Source: Kaftiobacterium sp035693805
GTDB lineage: Bacteria > Sysuimicrobiota > Sysuimicrobiia > Sysuimicrobiales > Kaftiobacteriaceae
Assembly: GCA_035693805.1 (NCBI GenBank)
Contig: DASSGA010000198.1
Span: 1 to 18,136 of the forward strand
DNA length: 18,136 nucleotides
Reading direction: 5' to 3'
Shown here in pieces: positions 1 to 7,496 of the stretch. The notes beneath the pieces were generated by a model. It was given only the letters and a program-made list of their open reading frames with translations, did no database searches and was not told where the DNA came from. Each line of letters opens with the position of its first letter. Position 1 is the first letter of the stretch. The position numbers and the translations under genes were made by a program.

Positions 1-1
1 G

Positions 2-1192
2 GGAGGAGGCGTGGTCGTCTCGCTCGCCCGGCTCAACCGGCTCCTCGGGGTCGACTACCGCGATCGCACGGCCGAGCTCGAGCCCGGCGTGATCAACCTC
101 GAGGTAACGAAGGGCGTCGCGAAGGCGGGTTTCTTCTATGCCCCGGATCCCAGCAGCCAGGCCGCCTGCTCCATCGGCGGCAACCTGGCGAACAACTCCG
201 GCGGGCCGCACACCCTCGCCTACGGGGTGACCACCAATCACGCGCTCGGGGTCGAGGTGGTCCTCCACGACGGGTCGATCGTGTGGCTCGGCGGGATGGT
301 GCCGGATGCGCCCGGCTACGACCTGTGCGGCGTCTTCGTCGGGTCGGAAGGCACACTGGGGATCGTGACGCGCGCCATCGTGCGGCTGATGCGCGCGCGC
401 GAGAGCGTCCGCACCCTGCTGGCCATCTACGATCACATGGATTCTGCGACCCAGGCCGTGGTGGATATCACCGCCGCGGGGATCGTCCCCGCGGCCCTCG
501 AGATGATGGACAAGACGACGATCGAGGCGGTGGAGCGCGGGGCGCCGGCCGGTTATCCGCGCGACGCCGAGGCCGTGCTGCTGCTCGAGGTGGAGGGCGT
601 GCGCGAGCACACCGAGCGGGCGCTGCGCATGGCCCACGAGATCTGCACCCGCGCGGGGGCGCGGCAGGTCCGGGCGGCTCGCGACGAGCAGGAGCGGCAG
701 GCACTCTGGAAGGGTCGCAAAGGGGCCTTTGGGGCGCTGGGAACCCTGGCCCCCAACTACTACGTCATGGATGGTGTTGTCCCGCGGAGCAAGCTGCCGC
801 AGACGATGCGGGCGGTGGCAGAGATCGCCGAACAGTACCAGGTGCGCATCGCCAACGTCTTCCACGCGGGGGACGGCAACCTCCACCCGAACATCCTGTT
901 CGACATCCGCGTGCCCGGAGCGCTCGATCGGGTGATCGAGGCCGGCGCGGCGATCCTGCGGGCCTGCATCGCCGTGGGCGGGAGCCTCACCGGCGAGCAC
1001 GGGATCGGTCTGGAGAAGCGAGACTACATGGAGTGGCTATTCAGCCAGGACGATCTCGAGACCATGACGCGGGTGCGGCTCGCCTTCGATCCACAGCGCA
1101 CCTTCAATCCCGGAAAGATCTTCCCCACTCCCATGTCGTGCAGCGAAGTGCGCCGGGCCCCCGCTCGTATTCCCGAGGGGTTGTGGATCTAG
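2..1192 (+). CDS. glcD: Glycolate oxidase FAD subunit GlcD (5' partial)
   Basis: FAD-linked oxidase subunit that oxidises glycolate (or a related 2-hydroxy acid such as D-lactate) to the 2-oxo acid, acting with GlcE and GlcF at the membrane. The frame is already open at base 2 (Gly-Gly-Gly before the GTG at 11), and family members have roughly 80-90 more N-terminal residues, so the gene is cut by the window edge and 11 is not the true start. Counting from the GTG at 11: the FAD-binding part has a DPSSQAACSIGGNLANNSGG-type stretch near residues 45-65 and GSEGTLGI near 111-118. The C-terminal oxidase domain has HAGDGNLHPN at 285-294, GEHGIGLEKR near 328-337 and the closing FDPQRTFNPGKIFP motif. 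The stop lies 4 bases before glcF. D-lactate dehydrogenases share these motifs; the glcDFE set favours glycolate oxidase. Confidence 0.92.
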   Translation, partial: GGGVVVSLARLNRLLGVDYRDRTAELEPGVINLEVTKGVAKAGFFYAPDPSSQAACSIGGNLANNSGGPHTLAYGVTTNHALGVEVVLHDGSIVWLGGMVPDAPGYDLCGVFVGSEGTLGIVTRAIVRLMRARESVRTLLAIYDHMDSATQAVVDITAAGIVPAALEMMDKTTIEAVERGAPAGYPRDAEAVLLLEVEGVREHTERALRMAHEICTRAGARQVRAARDEQERQALWKGRKGAFGALGTLAPNYYVMDGVVPRSKLPQTMRAVAEIAEQYQVRIANVFHAGDGNLHPNILFDIRVPGALDRVIEAGAAILRACIAVGGSLTGEHGIGLEKRDYMEWLFSQDDLETMTRVRLAFDPQRTFNPGKIFPTPMSCSEVRRAPARIPEGLWI

Positions 1193-1196
1193 GGCC

Positions 1197-2531
1197 ATGG
1201 AGACGAGCGTGTCGTCTATCCATCTCCCGGTCCAGCGCACTGAGCCGCACGGTCCGGTAGTGCCGGGCCTCCAGATCCCCGAGCTGGATCAGTGCGTGCA
1301 CTGCGGGCTGTGCCTGACCCAGTGCCCGACCTACCGGGTGACGCGCCTGGAGACGGAGTCGCCCCGCGGCCGCATCCATCTGGTGCGGGCCGCCGGGGAG
1401 GGGCGCATCTCGACGGGTGAGCGGTTCGCCGCGCATCTGAACCTGTGTCTCATGTGCCGGGCCTGCGAAACCGCCTGCCCGTCGGGCGTCAAGTACGGCC
1501 GGATCGCGGAGGCGGCGCGCGAAGTGATCGGCCCGCCCGGGTCGGTGCTCAGCCGGGCCGTTGCCCGGTTGGCCTTCACGCAGTTGTTCCCACGGCTCGG
1601 CCGGATGCGGGTCCTCCTGCGCCTGCTGCGCTTCTACCAGCACTCCGGCCTGCGGGCCGTCGCCCGGGTCCTGCCGCGCCGGCTGCGCGAGATGGAGGCG
1701 CTGCTCCCGCCCGTGCCAGCCCGGTTCTTCACGCCGGAGGCCGAGGTGCTGCCCGCGATCAGGACACGCCGGGCCCGCGTCGGACTGCTGAACGGCTGCA
1801 TCATGCCGCTCCTGTTCGGAGACGTCAATGCGGCCACCGTCCGGGTGCTTCGGCGGAACGGCTGCGAGGTCGTCATCCCGCAGGCGCAGGGCTGCTGTGG
1901 GGCCCTGAACGTGCACAACGGGGAGACCACCGCCGCGAAGGCGATGGCGAAGCGCAACATCGACGCCTTCCTCGCCGCCGGGGTGGATGCGGTGATCATC
2001 AACGCGGCCGGGTGCGGCGCGACGATGAAGGAGTACGACCATCTGCTGCGTGACGATCCCGCGTACGCCGAGAAGGCGAAGCGCTTCTCGGCGCTGTGCA
2101 GGGACGCGAGTGAGTTCCTGGCGGACCTTGGACTCACCGGCCCTCTCGGGCCGGTGGACATGACGGTCACCTATCAGGATCCCTGTCACCTGGCGCATGG
2201 GCAGAAGGTGCGCGCGCAGCCGCGGCAGCTCCTCGCTGCGATCCCAGGACTGACCCTCATCGAGATGGAGGCCTCTGACCGGTGCTGCGGCAGCGCCGGC
2301 ATCTACAACGTCACCCACCCGGAGATGTCCCGCACCCTCCTCGATGAGAAGATGACGTCGATCGGACGCACCGGAGCCGAAGCGGTAGTCGCGCCCAATC
2401 CCGGCTGCATGCTGCAACTGCGGTACGGCGCGCAACGCGCGAAGGCGGGGACGGCCGTGTACCACCTCATGGATCTCCTCGACCAGGCCTACCAGGTGGC
2501 TGAGGACGACGCCGGCCGGGCGCGGGCATGA
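1197..2531 (+). CDS. glcF: Glycolate oxidase iron-sulfur subunit GlcF
   Basis: Iron-sulfur subunit that takes electrons from the GlcD/GlcE flavins and passes them to the respiratory chain. The 444-residue protein has two ferredoxin-type 4Fe-4S motifs, CVHCGLCLTQCP at C33-C43 and CLMCRACETACP at C84-C94. The C-terminal half has two CCG domains, with GCCG at 232-235 and RCCG at 362-365. This 2x4Fe-4S plus 2xCCG plan and length are typical of GlcF. The ATG follows the glcD stop by 4 bases, and its last codons overlap the glcE start by 4 bases (ATGA), so glcF and glcE should be translationally coupled. The closest alternative is another CCG-type reductase subunit (GlpC/LutA-like), which the flanking GlcD and GlcE make unlikely. 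Confidence 0.95.
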   Translation: METSVSSIHLPVQRTEPHGPVVPGLQIPELDQCVHCGLCLTQCPTYRVTRLETESPRGRIHLVRAAGEGRISTGERFAAHLNLCLMCRACETACPSGVKYGRIAEAAREVIGPPGSVLSRAVARLAFTQLFPRLGRMRVLLRLLRFYQHSGLRAVARVLPRRLREMEALLPPVPARFFTPEAEVLPAIRTRRARVGLLNGCIMPLLFGDVNAATVRVLRRNGCEVVIPQAQGCCGALNVHNGETTAAKAMAKRNIDAFLAAGVDAVIINAAGCGATMKEYDHLLRDDPAYAEKAKRFSALCRDASEFLADLGLTGPLGPVDMTVTYQDPCHLAHGQKVRAQPRQLLAAIPGLTLIEMEASDRCCGSAGIYNVTHPEMSRTLLDEKMTSIGRTGAEAVVAPNPGCMLQLRYGAQRAKAGTAVYHLMDLLDQAYQVAEDDAGRARA

Positions 2532-3841
2532 GCGTCGCCTCGGACCAGCTGATCGACCGGCTCACGTCTGTGCTCGGCACAGATGCAGTGATCACCGATC
2601 GCGCCACCCTCGAGGCCCACGCCGTGGACGGGCTTGTCCCCCGGGCGGTCTGCTCCCCGGGAGATGCCCCGCAGGTCGCCGCGGCGATCCGCGTCTGCGG
2701 AGAGACCGGTGCCGCCATCGCACCGCGGGGCGGGGGCACGATGACGGCGCTCGGCAACGTCCCGCGCCGGACCGACTTGGTGATCAGCCTTGGGCGATTG
2801 GACCGGCTGATCGAGCACGACGACGCCAACCTCACCGCGACGATGGAATCGGGCATGACGCTCGCGCACCTGCAGACCCACCTCGCGCAGCGGGGCCAGT
2901 TCCTTCCGCTCGATCCGCCGCGGCCGGAGCGCGCGACGATCGGGGGCATCGTGGCCGCCAGCACCAACGGCGCCCGGCGGATGTTCTACGGCGGCGTCCG
3001 TGACCTCGTCATCGGGATGAAGATGGTGCTGCCCGGCGGCGAGCAGGTGAAGGCGGGCGGCAAGGTCGTCAAGAACGTCGCCGGCTACGACATGTGCAAA
3101 CTCTTCGTGGGGTCGCTCGGGACGCTCGGCATCATCACCGAAGTGACCTGCAAGATGACGCCGCTCCCGGAGCGCGCACTGACCATCGTCGCGCAGGGAG
3201 GGGGCTCGACGGCGGAGAGCGTGGGCGCGTTCCGCCTGATCGATGCGCTCTTCGCTTCAACGCTGCAACCGTCGGCCATCGCCATGCTCAGTCCCCGCGC
3301 GGGGAAACTCGTCGGGCCGGGTGGGCCTGGCATGGCAACAGCCGTGGCCGTGGAGGGGTTCACCGAGGCGGTTGACCGCCACGTCCGCGACATCACCGGG
3401 ATGGCCGCTGCGGCCGGATTGTCCGCAGAAGCGCTGGAAGGTCCGGCCCATGAACGCCTCTGGGCCGCGGTGGCCGATTTCCCGCGCTCCCGGGAGGGCG
3501 AGGCCCTGGTGCGTCTCACCGTCCCCCCGGGCGCGGTCGCGGCCGCGGTGGATGCGCTCAGCCGTGTGGACGGCTCCGCGGTGTACGTCGCGCATGCCGG
3601 CGCGGGTACGATCTGGATCGGTGTTGAGGCCGAGCGCGCCACGACCGTGTTCGCTGCTCTGACGTCGGTCGCCGGCGCGCATCATGGGCACGCCGTCCTG
3701 GCCTCCGCGCCGCCGGAGGTGAAGCGGGGTCTGGACGTGTGGGGCTCGCCGCCACCCGCCCTGTCGATCATGAGGGAGATCAAGCAGCGCTTCGATCCAC
3801 AGCAACTCCTGAATCCTGGTCGGTTCGTCGCATTCCTGTAG
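2528..3841 (+). CDS. glcE: Glycolate oxidase FAD-binding subunit GlcE
   Basis: Second FAD-binding subunit of the glycolate oxidase complex. The 437-residue protein has a PCMH-type FAD domain in its first ~215 residues: APRGGGTMTALGN, then DPPRPERATIGGIVA, a GGVRDLVIGMKMVLPGG stretch and KVVKNVAGYDMCKLFVGSLG, the last being a GlcE hallmark. A variable middle leads to the C-terminal signature REIKQRFDPQQLLNPGRFV. The start ATG overlaps the glcF stop (ATGA). The order is D-F-E rather than the E. coli D-E-F. It is about 85-90 residues longer than E. coli GlcE from memory, and I see no frameshift. A GH57 gene follows after 24 bases. Confidence 0.92.
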   Translation: MSVASDQLIDRLTSVLGTDAVITDRATLEAHAVDGLVPRAVCSPGDAPQVAAAIRVCGETGAAIAPRGGGTMTALGNVPRRTDLVISLGRLDRLIEHDDANLTATMESGMTLAHLQTHLAQRGQFLPLDPPRPERATIGGIVAASTNGARRMFYGGVRDLVIGMKMVLPGGEQVKAGGKVVKNVAGYDMCKLFVGSLGTLGIITEVTCKMTPLPERALTIVAQGGGSTAESVGAFRLIDALFASTLQPSAIAMLSPRAGKLVGPGGPGMATAVAVEGFTEAVDRHVRDITGMAAAAGLSAEALEGPAHERLWAAVADFPRSREGEALVRLTVPPGAVAAAVDALSRVDGSAVYVAHAGAGTIWIGVEAERATTVFAALTSVAGAHHGHAVLASAPPEVKRGLDVWGSPPPALSIMREIKQRFDPQQLLNPGRFVAFL

Positions 3842-3865
3842 CCCCAGACGGGGAAGGAACGGCAC

Positions 3866-5947
3866 GTGGGTACCGTACTCTCGCTGGCCATCCACAACCA
3901 CCAACCCGTGGGCAACTTCCCCCATGTCTTCGAGGCAGCGTACGCCCAGAGCTACCTCCCCATGCTGCGCGCCCTCGAGCGCCACCCGAAGGTCCGCGTG
4001 GCGATGCACTACACCGGGCCGCTCCTGGACTGGCTGGAGGGGGCGCACCCGGAATTCTTCCCGTTGCTGCGCGCGCTGGTGGAGCGCGGGCAGGTCGAGC
4101 TCATGACGGGCGGCTACTACGAGCCGATCCTTGCCGTGATCCCCGAACGCGACCGGGCGGGGCAGATCCGCAAGCTGACGACCTACCTGCAGCGCCGCTT
4201 CGGCGCGCGGCCGAAGGGCCTCTGGCTGGCGGAACGGGTGTGGGAACCGCACCTGGCCGGGTCCATCGCCGCCGCCGGCGTCGAGTACACGATCGTCGAC
4301 GACGCACACTTCCTCGCCGCCGGCATGCGGCCTCAGGATCTGACCGGCCACTTCGTCACCGAAGAGGACGGCCTCACCCTGAAGGTCTTCCCGAGCCTGC
4401 ACGCCCTGCGCTATCTGATCCCCTGGAAACCTGTCCCCGATGTCATCGCCTTCCTGCGGGAGCATGCGCGCGAACCTTCGCCGGTGCTGCTCATGGGCGA
4501 TGATGGGGAGAAGTTCGGGCTGTGGCCCGGCACCTACGCGCACTGCTGGGAGGGCGGATGGACCGAGGCGTTTTTCGACGCGCTCGAGGCACAGCGGGAG
4601 TGGCTCGCCATCGTGCCGCCCGGGGAGGCGGCGGCACGTCCGGCCGAGGGCCGCGTGTACCTTCCCACGGCGTCGTATGACGAGATGGAGGAGTGGGCGC
4701 TGCCGGTGGACAGCGGCGTGGAGTACCATGACATCCGCCGCAGGCTGGAGGCAGCAGGCGACCCGGCGCTGCGCTATCTCCGGGGGGGATTCTGGCGGCA
4801 GTTCCTCGTGAAGTACCCCGAGATCAACACGATGCACAAGAAGATGCTGCGGGTGAGCCAGAAGGTCTGGGCGCTGCCCGCGGGGCGCCGCCGCCAGCGG
4901 GCTCTGGACGAGCTCTGGATGGGGCAGTGCAACTGCCCCTACTGGCACGGCGTCTTCGGGGGGACGTACCTCCCGCACATCCGCCGGGCCAACTTCGCGC
5001 ACCTCATCGCTTCCGAGGCGCTTGCCGACGGAACCCGGGAGGCTTCCCCGGCGGTCGCGGTGGCGGATCTCGACGGGGACGGCGCGACCGAGATCGAGAT
5101 CTCCACGCCGTCCATGGTGCTCTGGGTCGACCCGGCGAAGGGCGGCGCCGTGATCGCCTGGGACTGGCGCCGCGCTTGCGTGAACCTGGTCAATGTCCTC
5201 ACCCGGCGGAGGGAAGCGTACCACGGCCAGCTCGTGGCGGCGCGCGGCGACGATGGCGCGCCCGAGGACGCCGTCCAGACGATCCATGCGACGCGCGTGC
5301 GCGTGAAGGAGCCGGGGCTCGATCGTCTGCTCGTGTACGATCGGTACCGGCGGGCGGGCTTCCTCGACCACATCCTGCCGCGGGAGGCCACCCTCGACCG
5401 CTTCGCCGCGGGTGAGATCGCGCCGGGCTTCGCGGGGCTGCCCTACGCGGCTGATCTCCCCAGGCTCCGGAGGGCGGCGCGCGTCTCACTCACCCGCGAG
5501 GCCTCGCTCGAGCTCGATGGGTCGAGGTCGACGGTGCGGATCGAGAAGCGCTTCTCCGCGGAGGCGAAGGCCGCGCTTCTGCGCGTGACCTACCGGGTGA
5601 CGAACGCCGGGCCGGGCCCGCTGCGGGCCCTGTTCGGCGTCGAGACGAACTGGGGGATCTCCGATCCCCAGTCGCCGCTGCGCGTGAACGGCGCATCCCG
5701 TCCCGCCCGTGAGCGAACGGTCGTCGACGCGGCGGACCGCGTCGAGCTCACCGACTATGGATGGCCCGGCCCCGTGGTCCTCAGGTTCCCGCCGGCGATA
5801 GTGTGGTGGTTCCCGCTGGAGACGGTCTCGAACTCGGAGGCGGGATTCGAGCGAACCTTCCAGGGATTGACCTGCGTGTGCGTGTGGACGCTGCCGCTCG
5901 CCCCGGGCGACGCGCGGGAGATCGGCATCGAGTGCGCGCTGGAGTGA
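3866..5947 (+). CDS. GH57 alpha-amylase / 4-alpha-glucanotransferase
   Basis: Glucan-active enzyme of glycoside hydrolase family 57 that cleaves or transfers alpha-1,4-glucan segments, probably in the cytoplasm as no signal peptide is visible. The GTG start is supported by GGGAAGGA (3851-3858) 7 bases upstream. In the 693 residues the GH57 motifs appear in order: HNHQP at 10-14; GGYYEPI near 82-88; GLWLAERVWEP at 118-128, whose E123 matches the catalytic nucleophile E123 of Thermococcus litoralis glucanotransferase; and LLMGDDGEKFGLWPG at 208-222, with the acid/base Asp at 212 or 213. The later GQCNCPYWHGVFGG stretch, near residue 353, belongs to the DUF1925-type middle domain. The C-terminal half reads as the beta-rich DUF1926 domain (VADLDGDGATEIEI). 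Sequence does not separate amylase from transferase. It is probably read from the glc message, although its role links to the glucan genes downstream. Confidence 0.9.
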   Translation: MGTVLSLAIHNHQPVGNFPHVFEAAYAQSYLPMLRALERHPKVRVAMHYTGPLLDWLEGAHPEFFPLLRALVERGQVELMTGGYYEPILAVIPERDRAGQIRKLTTYLQRRFGARPKGLWLAERVWEPHLAGSIAAAGVEYTIVDDAHFLAAGMRPQDLTGHFVTEEDGLTLKVFPSLHALRYLIPWKPVPDVIAFLREHAREPSPVLLMGDDGEKFGLWPGTYAHCWEGGWTEAFFDALEAQREWLAIVPPGEAAARPAEGRVYLPTASYDEMEEWALPVDSGVEYHDIRRRLEAAGDPALRYLRGGFWRQFLVKYPEINTMHKKMLRVSQKVWALPAGRRRQRALDELWMGQCNCPYWHGVFGGTYLPHIRRANFAHLIASEALADGTREASPAVAVADLDGDGATEIEISTPSMVLWVDPAKGGAVIAWDWRRACVNLVNVLTRRREAYHGQLVAARGDDGAPEDAVQTIHATRVRVKEPGLDRLLVYDRYRRAGFLDHILPREATLDRFAAGEIAPGFAGLPYAADLPRLRRAARVSLTREASLELDGSRSTVRIEKRFSAEAKAALLRVTYRVTNAGPGPLRALFGVETNWGISDPQSPLRVNGASRPARERTVVDAADRVELTDYGWPGPVVLRFPPAIVWWFPLETVSNSEAGFERTFQGLTCVCVWTLPLAPGDAREIGIECALE

Positions 5948-6025
5948 GCGCGGCGGAGGCCGTAAGTAAGGGGGGGCATGCGCGTCGAAGAGGTGTTCTC
6001 CTTCCGCGCCTCGCTCCCCCGCGCG

Positions 6026-6054
6026 TTGGCGGGCACCCGGCCGGATGGTATACT
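6026..6054 (+). promoter_or_regulatory. Sigma-70-like promoter of the riboswitch-controlled trehalose operon
   Basis: A -35 box TTGGCG (6026-6031) and a -10 box TATACT (6049-6054) are separated by 17 bases, the optimal spacing. Transcription should start near 6061, just before the first conserved part of the riboswitch at about 6075. The AT-rich -10 box stands out in this GC-rich sequence. The preceding ~78 bases (5948-6025) show no clear terminator or other signal. Confidence 0.7.
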
Positions 6055-6069
6055 GGGGAAAAAGCGGGG

Positions 6070-6200
6070 CACGATACGCCGAATCTCTCGCACGAGAGAA
6101 CGGGGGAACCGGTAGTACGGGGCGCATCTCGCGGCGGACGCGAGTAAGGGACTCTCGACCCGAGCCCGACAGCTAACCTCGTAGGCGAGCGAGAGAGCGA
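6070..6200 (+). ncRNA. c-di-AMP riboswitch (ydaO-yuaA type)
   Basis: The leader matches the conserved core of the ydaO/yuaA riboswitch, which binds cyclic di-AMP. Conserved blocks run in order: CGCCGAATCT (6077-6086), CGGGGGAACC (6101-6110), CGGGGCGCAT (6118-6127), AAGGGACT (6146-6153), and GCCCGACAGCTAACCTCGTA (6164-6183), the last essentially the family consensus. Helices visible by eye: the closing P1 stem CGCC (6077-6080) with GGCG (6184-6187); a hairpin TCTCTC (6084-6089)/GAGAGA (6094-6099); and CTCGCG (6128-6133)/CGCGAG (6139-6144). Members of this class usually act as OFF switches through a terminator, and one follows directly. It precedes treT-yihY-otsAB, so high c-di-AMP should lower trehalose synthesis. 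The identification is from memory of the family consensus; a covariance-model search was not run. Confidence 0.92.
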
Positions 6201-6218
6201 ATCCGGTTTCAGTTGGCA

Positions 6219-6245
6219 CGGCCCGGAGGCTCTCCGGGCCGTTTT
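6219..6245 (+). terminator. Intrinsic terminator, riboswitch expression platform
   Basis: A perfect 10-bp stem, CGGCCCGGAG (6219-6228) with CTCCGGGCCG (6232-6241), closes a 3-base GCT loop and is followed by TTTT (6242-6245). It lies 19 bases after the riboswitch and 7 bases before the treT ATG, which is the position expected for a transcription-terminating expression platform. I could not find a clear antiterminator by eye. A possible alternative pairing of GAACCGG (6106-6112) with CCGGTTT (6203-6209) could link aptamer folding to the platform, but this is speculative. Confidence 0.85.
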
Positions 6246-6251
6246 GCATCG

Positions 6252-7496
6252 ATGCTGAACCGCGTGCCCGTGCAACCCAAGCCATTCGATCGCTACCTGC
6301 CGCTGATGGAGGAGCCGCTGGGGCAGGAGATTACGCGCCTCGCGTCCTCGCTGCGCGGCGCGCGGGTGCTCCAGCTCAACGCGACGTCCTACGGCGGCGG
6401 GGTGGCCGAGCTGCTGCTCTCGCTCGTCGGCCTGGAGCAGTCCCTCGGGCTCGCCGCGGAGTGGCGTACGATCGGCGGGGACGAGGCCTTCTTCTCCGTC
6501 ACCAAGCAGCTGCACAACGCGCTGCAGGGGCGGCCCTCCCCCTTCACGGAGGAGCAGAAGACCCGGTACCTGACCGTGAACCGGCAGCACGCCGCCGAGC
6601 TCGATGGTTATGACGTCGTTATTGTCCATGACCCGCAGCCCGCGGCGCTTCGCCATTACACGGGCCGCGGGCATGCGACATGGATCTGGCGCTGCCACAT
6701 CGACACGTCGGCGCCTGATGAGACGGCGTGGGGTTTCCTCCGGCCGTACGTCGAGGAGCATGACGCGGCGGTCTTCACGATGGCGCAGTTCGTCCCGCCC
6801 GACCTGACGATGCCGCGGATGGAGTTCATCCCGCCGGCGATCGACCCGTTCTCGAGCAAGAACCGCGAGCTGCCGGGCGATCTGGCCCGGTCGACGGTCG
6901 CGGAGTTCGGCGTGGATGTCGAACGGCCGCTGCTGCTTCAGGTCGCCCGGTTCGATCCCTGGAAGGATCCGAGGGGCGCGATCGACACCTACCAACTGGT
7001 GAAGCGTGAGGTGTCGGCCGTGCAGCTGGCGCTCGTGGGGTCGATGGCGGGCGACGATCCGGAGGCCTGGGAGGTCTTCCGGGCGATCGCCCACGACGAC
7101 CGCGCCGATCGTGATCTCTATGTGTTCACGAACCTCGTCGGGGTCGGCAGCCTGGAGGTGAACTGCTTCCAGCGCACAGCGACGGTGGTCCTGCAGAAGT
7201 CGCTGCGGGAAGGGTTCGGCCTCGCCGTCTCCGAGGCGCTGTGGAAGGGCGTCCCGGTCGTGGCCGGGGCGACCGGCGGGATCCCGCTGCAGCTGCAGGA
7301 CGGTGTGGGCGGTTTTCTCATCACCACCGTCGAGCAGGCCGCGCAGCGGATCGTCTTCCTGCTCCGCCACCCGCAGGAGGCGGCCCAGATCGCGGCGGCC
7401 GGCCGGCGCGTCGTCACGGAGCACTTCCTCCTGCCGCGCCTGCTGCGGGATGAATTGCGCCTCATCCACTCCCTGCTCGAAGGGGCCCATGCGTGA
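6252..7496 (+). CDS. treT: Trehalose synthase TreT-like glycosyltransferase, copy 1
   Basis: GT4-family trehalose glycosyltransferring synthase that makes trehalose from NDP-glucose (ADP- or UDP-) and glucose; it is a reversible reaction in several characterised members. The 414-residue protein has LNATSYGGGVAELL near 42-55, HDPQPAAL at 126-133, WRCHIDTS at 146-153, FIPPAIDPFSSKN near 192-204, QVARFDPWKDP, and the GT4 EX7E motif in EGFGLAVSE (E320, E328). I chose the ATG at 6252: the frame stays open back to a TTG at 6213, but that stretch is the terminator hairpin. No good Shine-Dalgarno precedes the ATG; a GGAGG at 6225-6229 is buried in the hairpin 22 bases away. The stop overlaps the yihY GTG by 4 bases. 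It is clearly homologous to the treT at 10567-11775, with the same motifs in the same order. Donor specificity cannot be read. Confidence 0.88.
   Translation: MLNRVPVQPKPFDRYLPLMEEPLGQEITRLASSLRGARVLQLNATSYGGGVAELLLSLVGLEQSLGLAAEWRTIGGDEAFFSVTKQLHNALQGRPSPFTEEQKTRYLTVNRQHAAELDGYDVVIVHDPQPAALRHYTGRGHATWIWRCHIDTSAPDETAWGFLRPYVEEHDAAVFTMAQFVPPDLTMPRMEFIPPAIDPFSSKNRELPGDLARSTVAEFGVDVERPLLLQVARFDPWKDPRGAIDTYQLVKREVSAVQLALVGSMAGDDPEAWEVFRAIAHDDRADRDLYVFTNLVGVGSLEVNCFQRTATVVLQKSLREGFGLAVSEALWKGVPVVAGATGGIPLQLQDGVGGFLITTVEQAAQRIVFLLRHPQEAAQIAAAGRRVVTEHFLLPRLLRDELRLIHSLLEGAHA

Noticed and set aside
3257..5371. 704-codon open frame on the - strand
   Set aside because: It is antisense to glcE and the GH57 gene, both with clear family motifs; its composition is rich in Arg/His/Pro/Gly with no recognisable domain, as expected for a GC-rich shadow frame.
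5978..6115. 45-codon frame (ATG at 5978) ahead of treT
   Set aside because: It runs through the promoter and into the conserved aptamer core, its residues are Arg-rich and it would have to be read from an upstream transcript; RNA structure explains the sequence better.
5781..7490. 569-codon open frame on the - strand
   Set aside because: It covers the riboswitch, terminator and treT in antisense, and shows no domain; a high-GC shadow.
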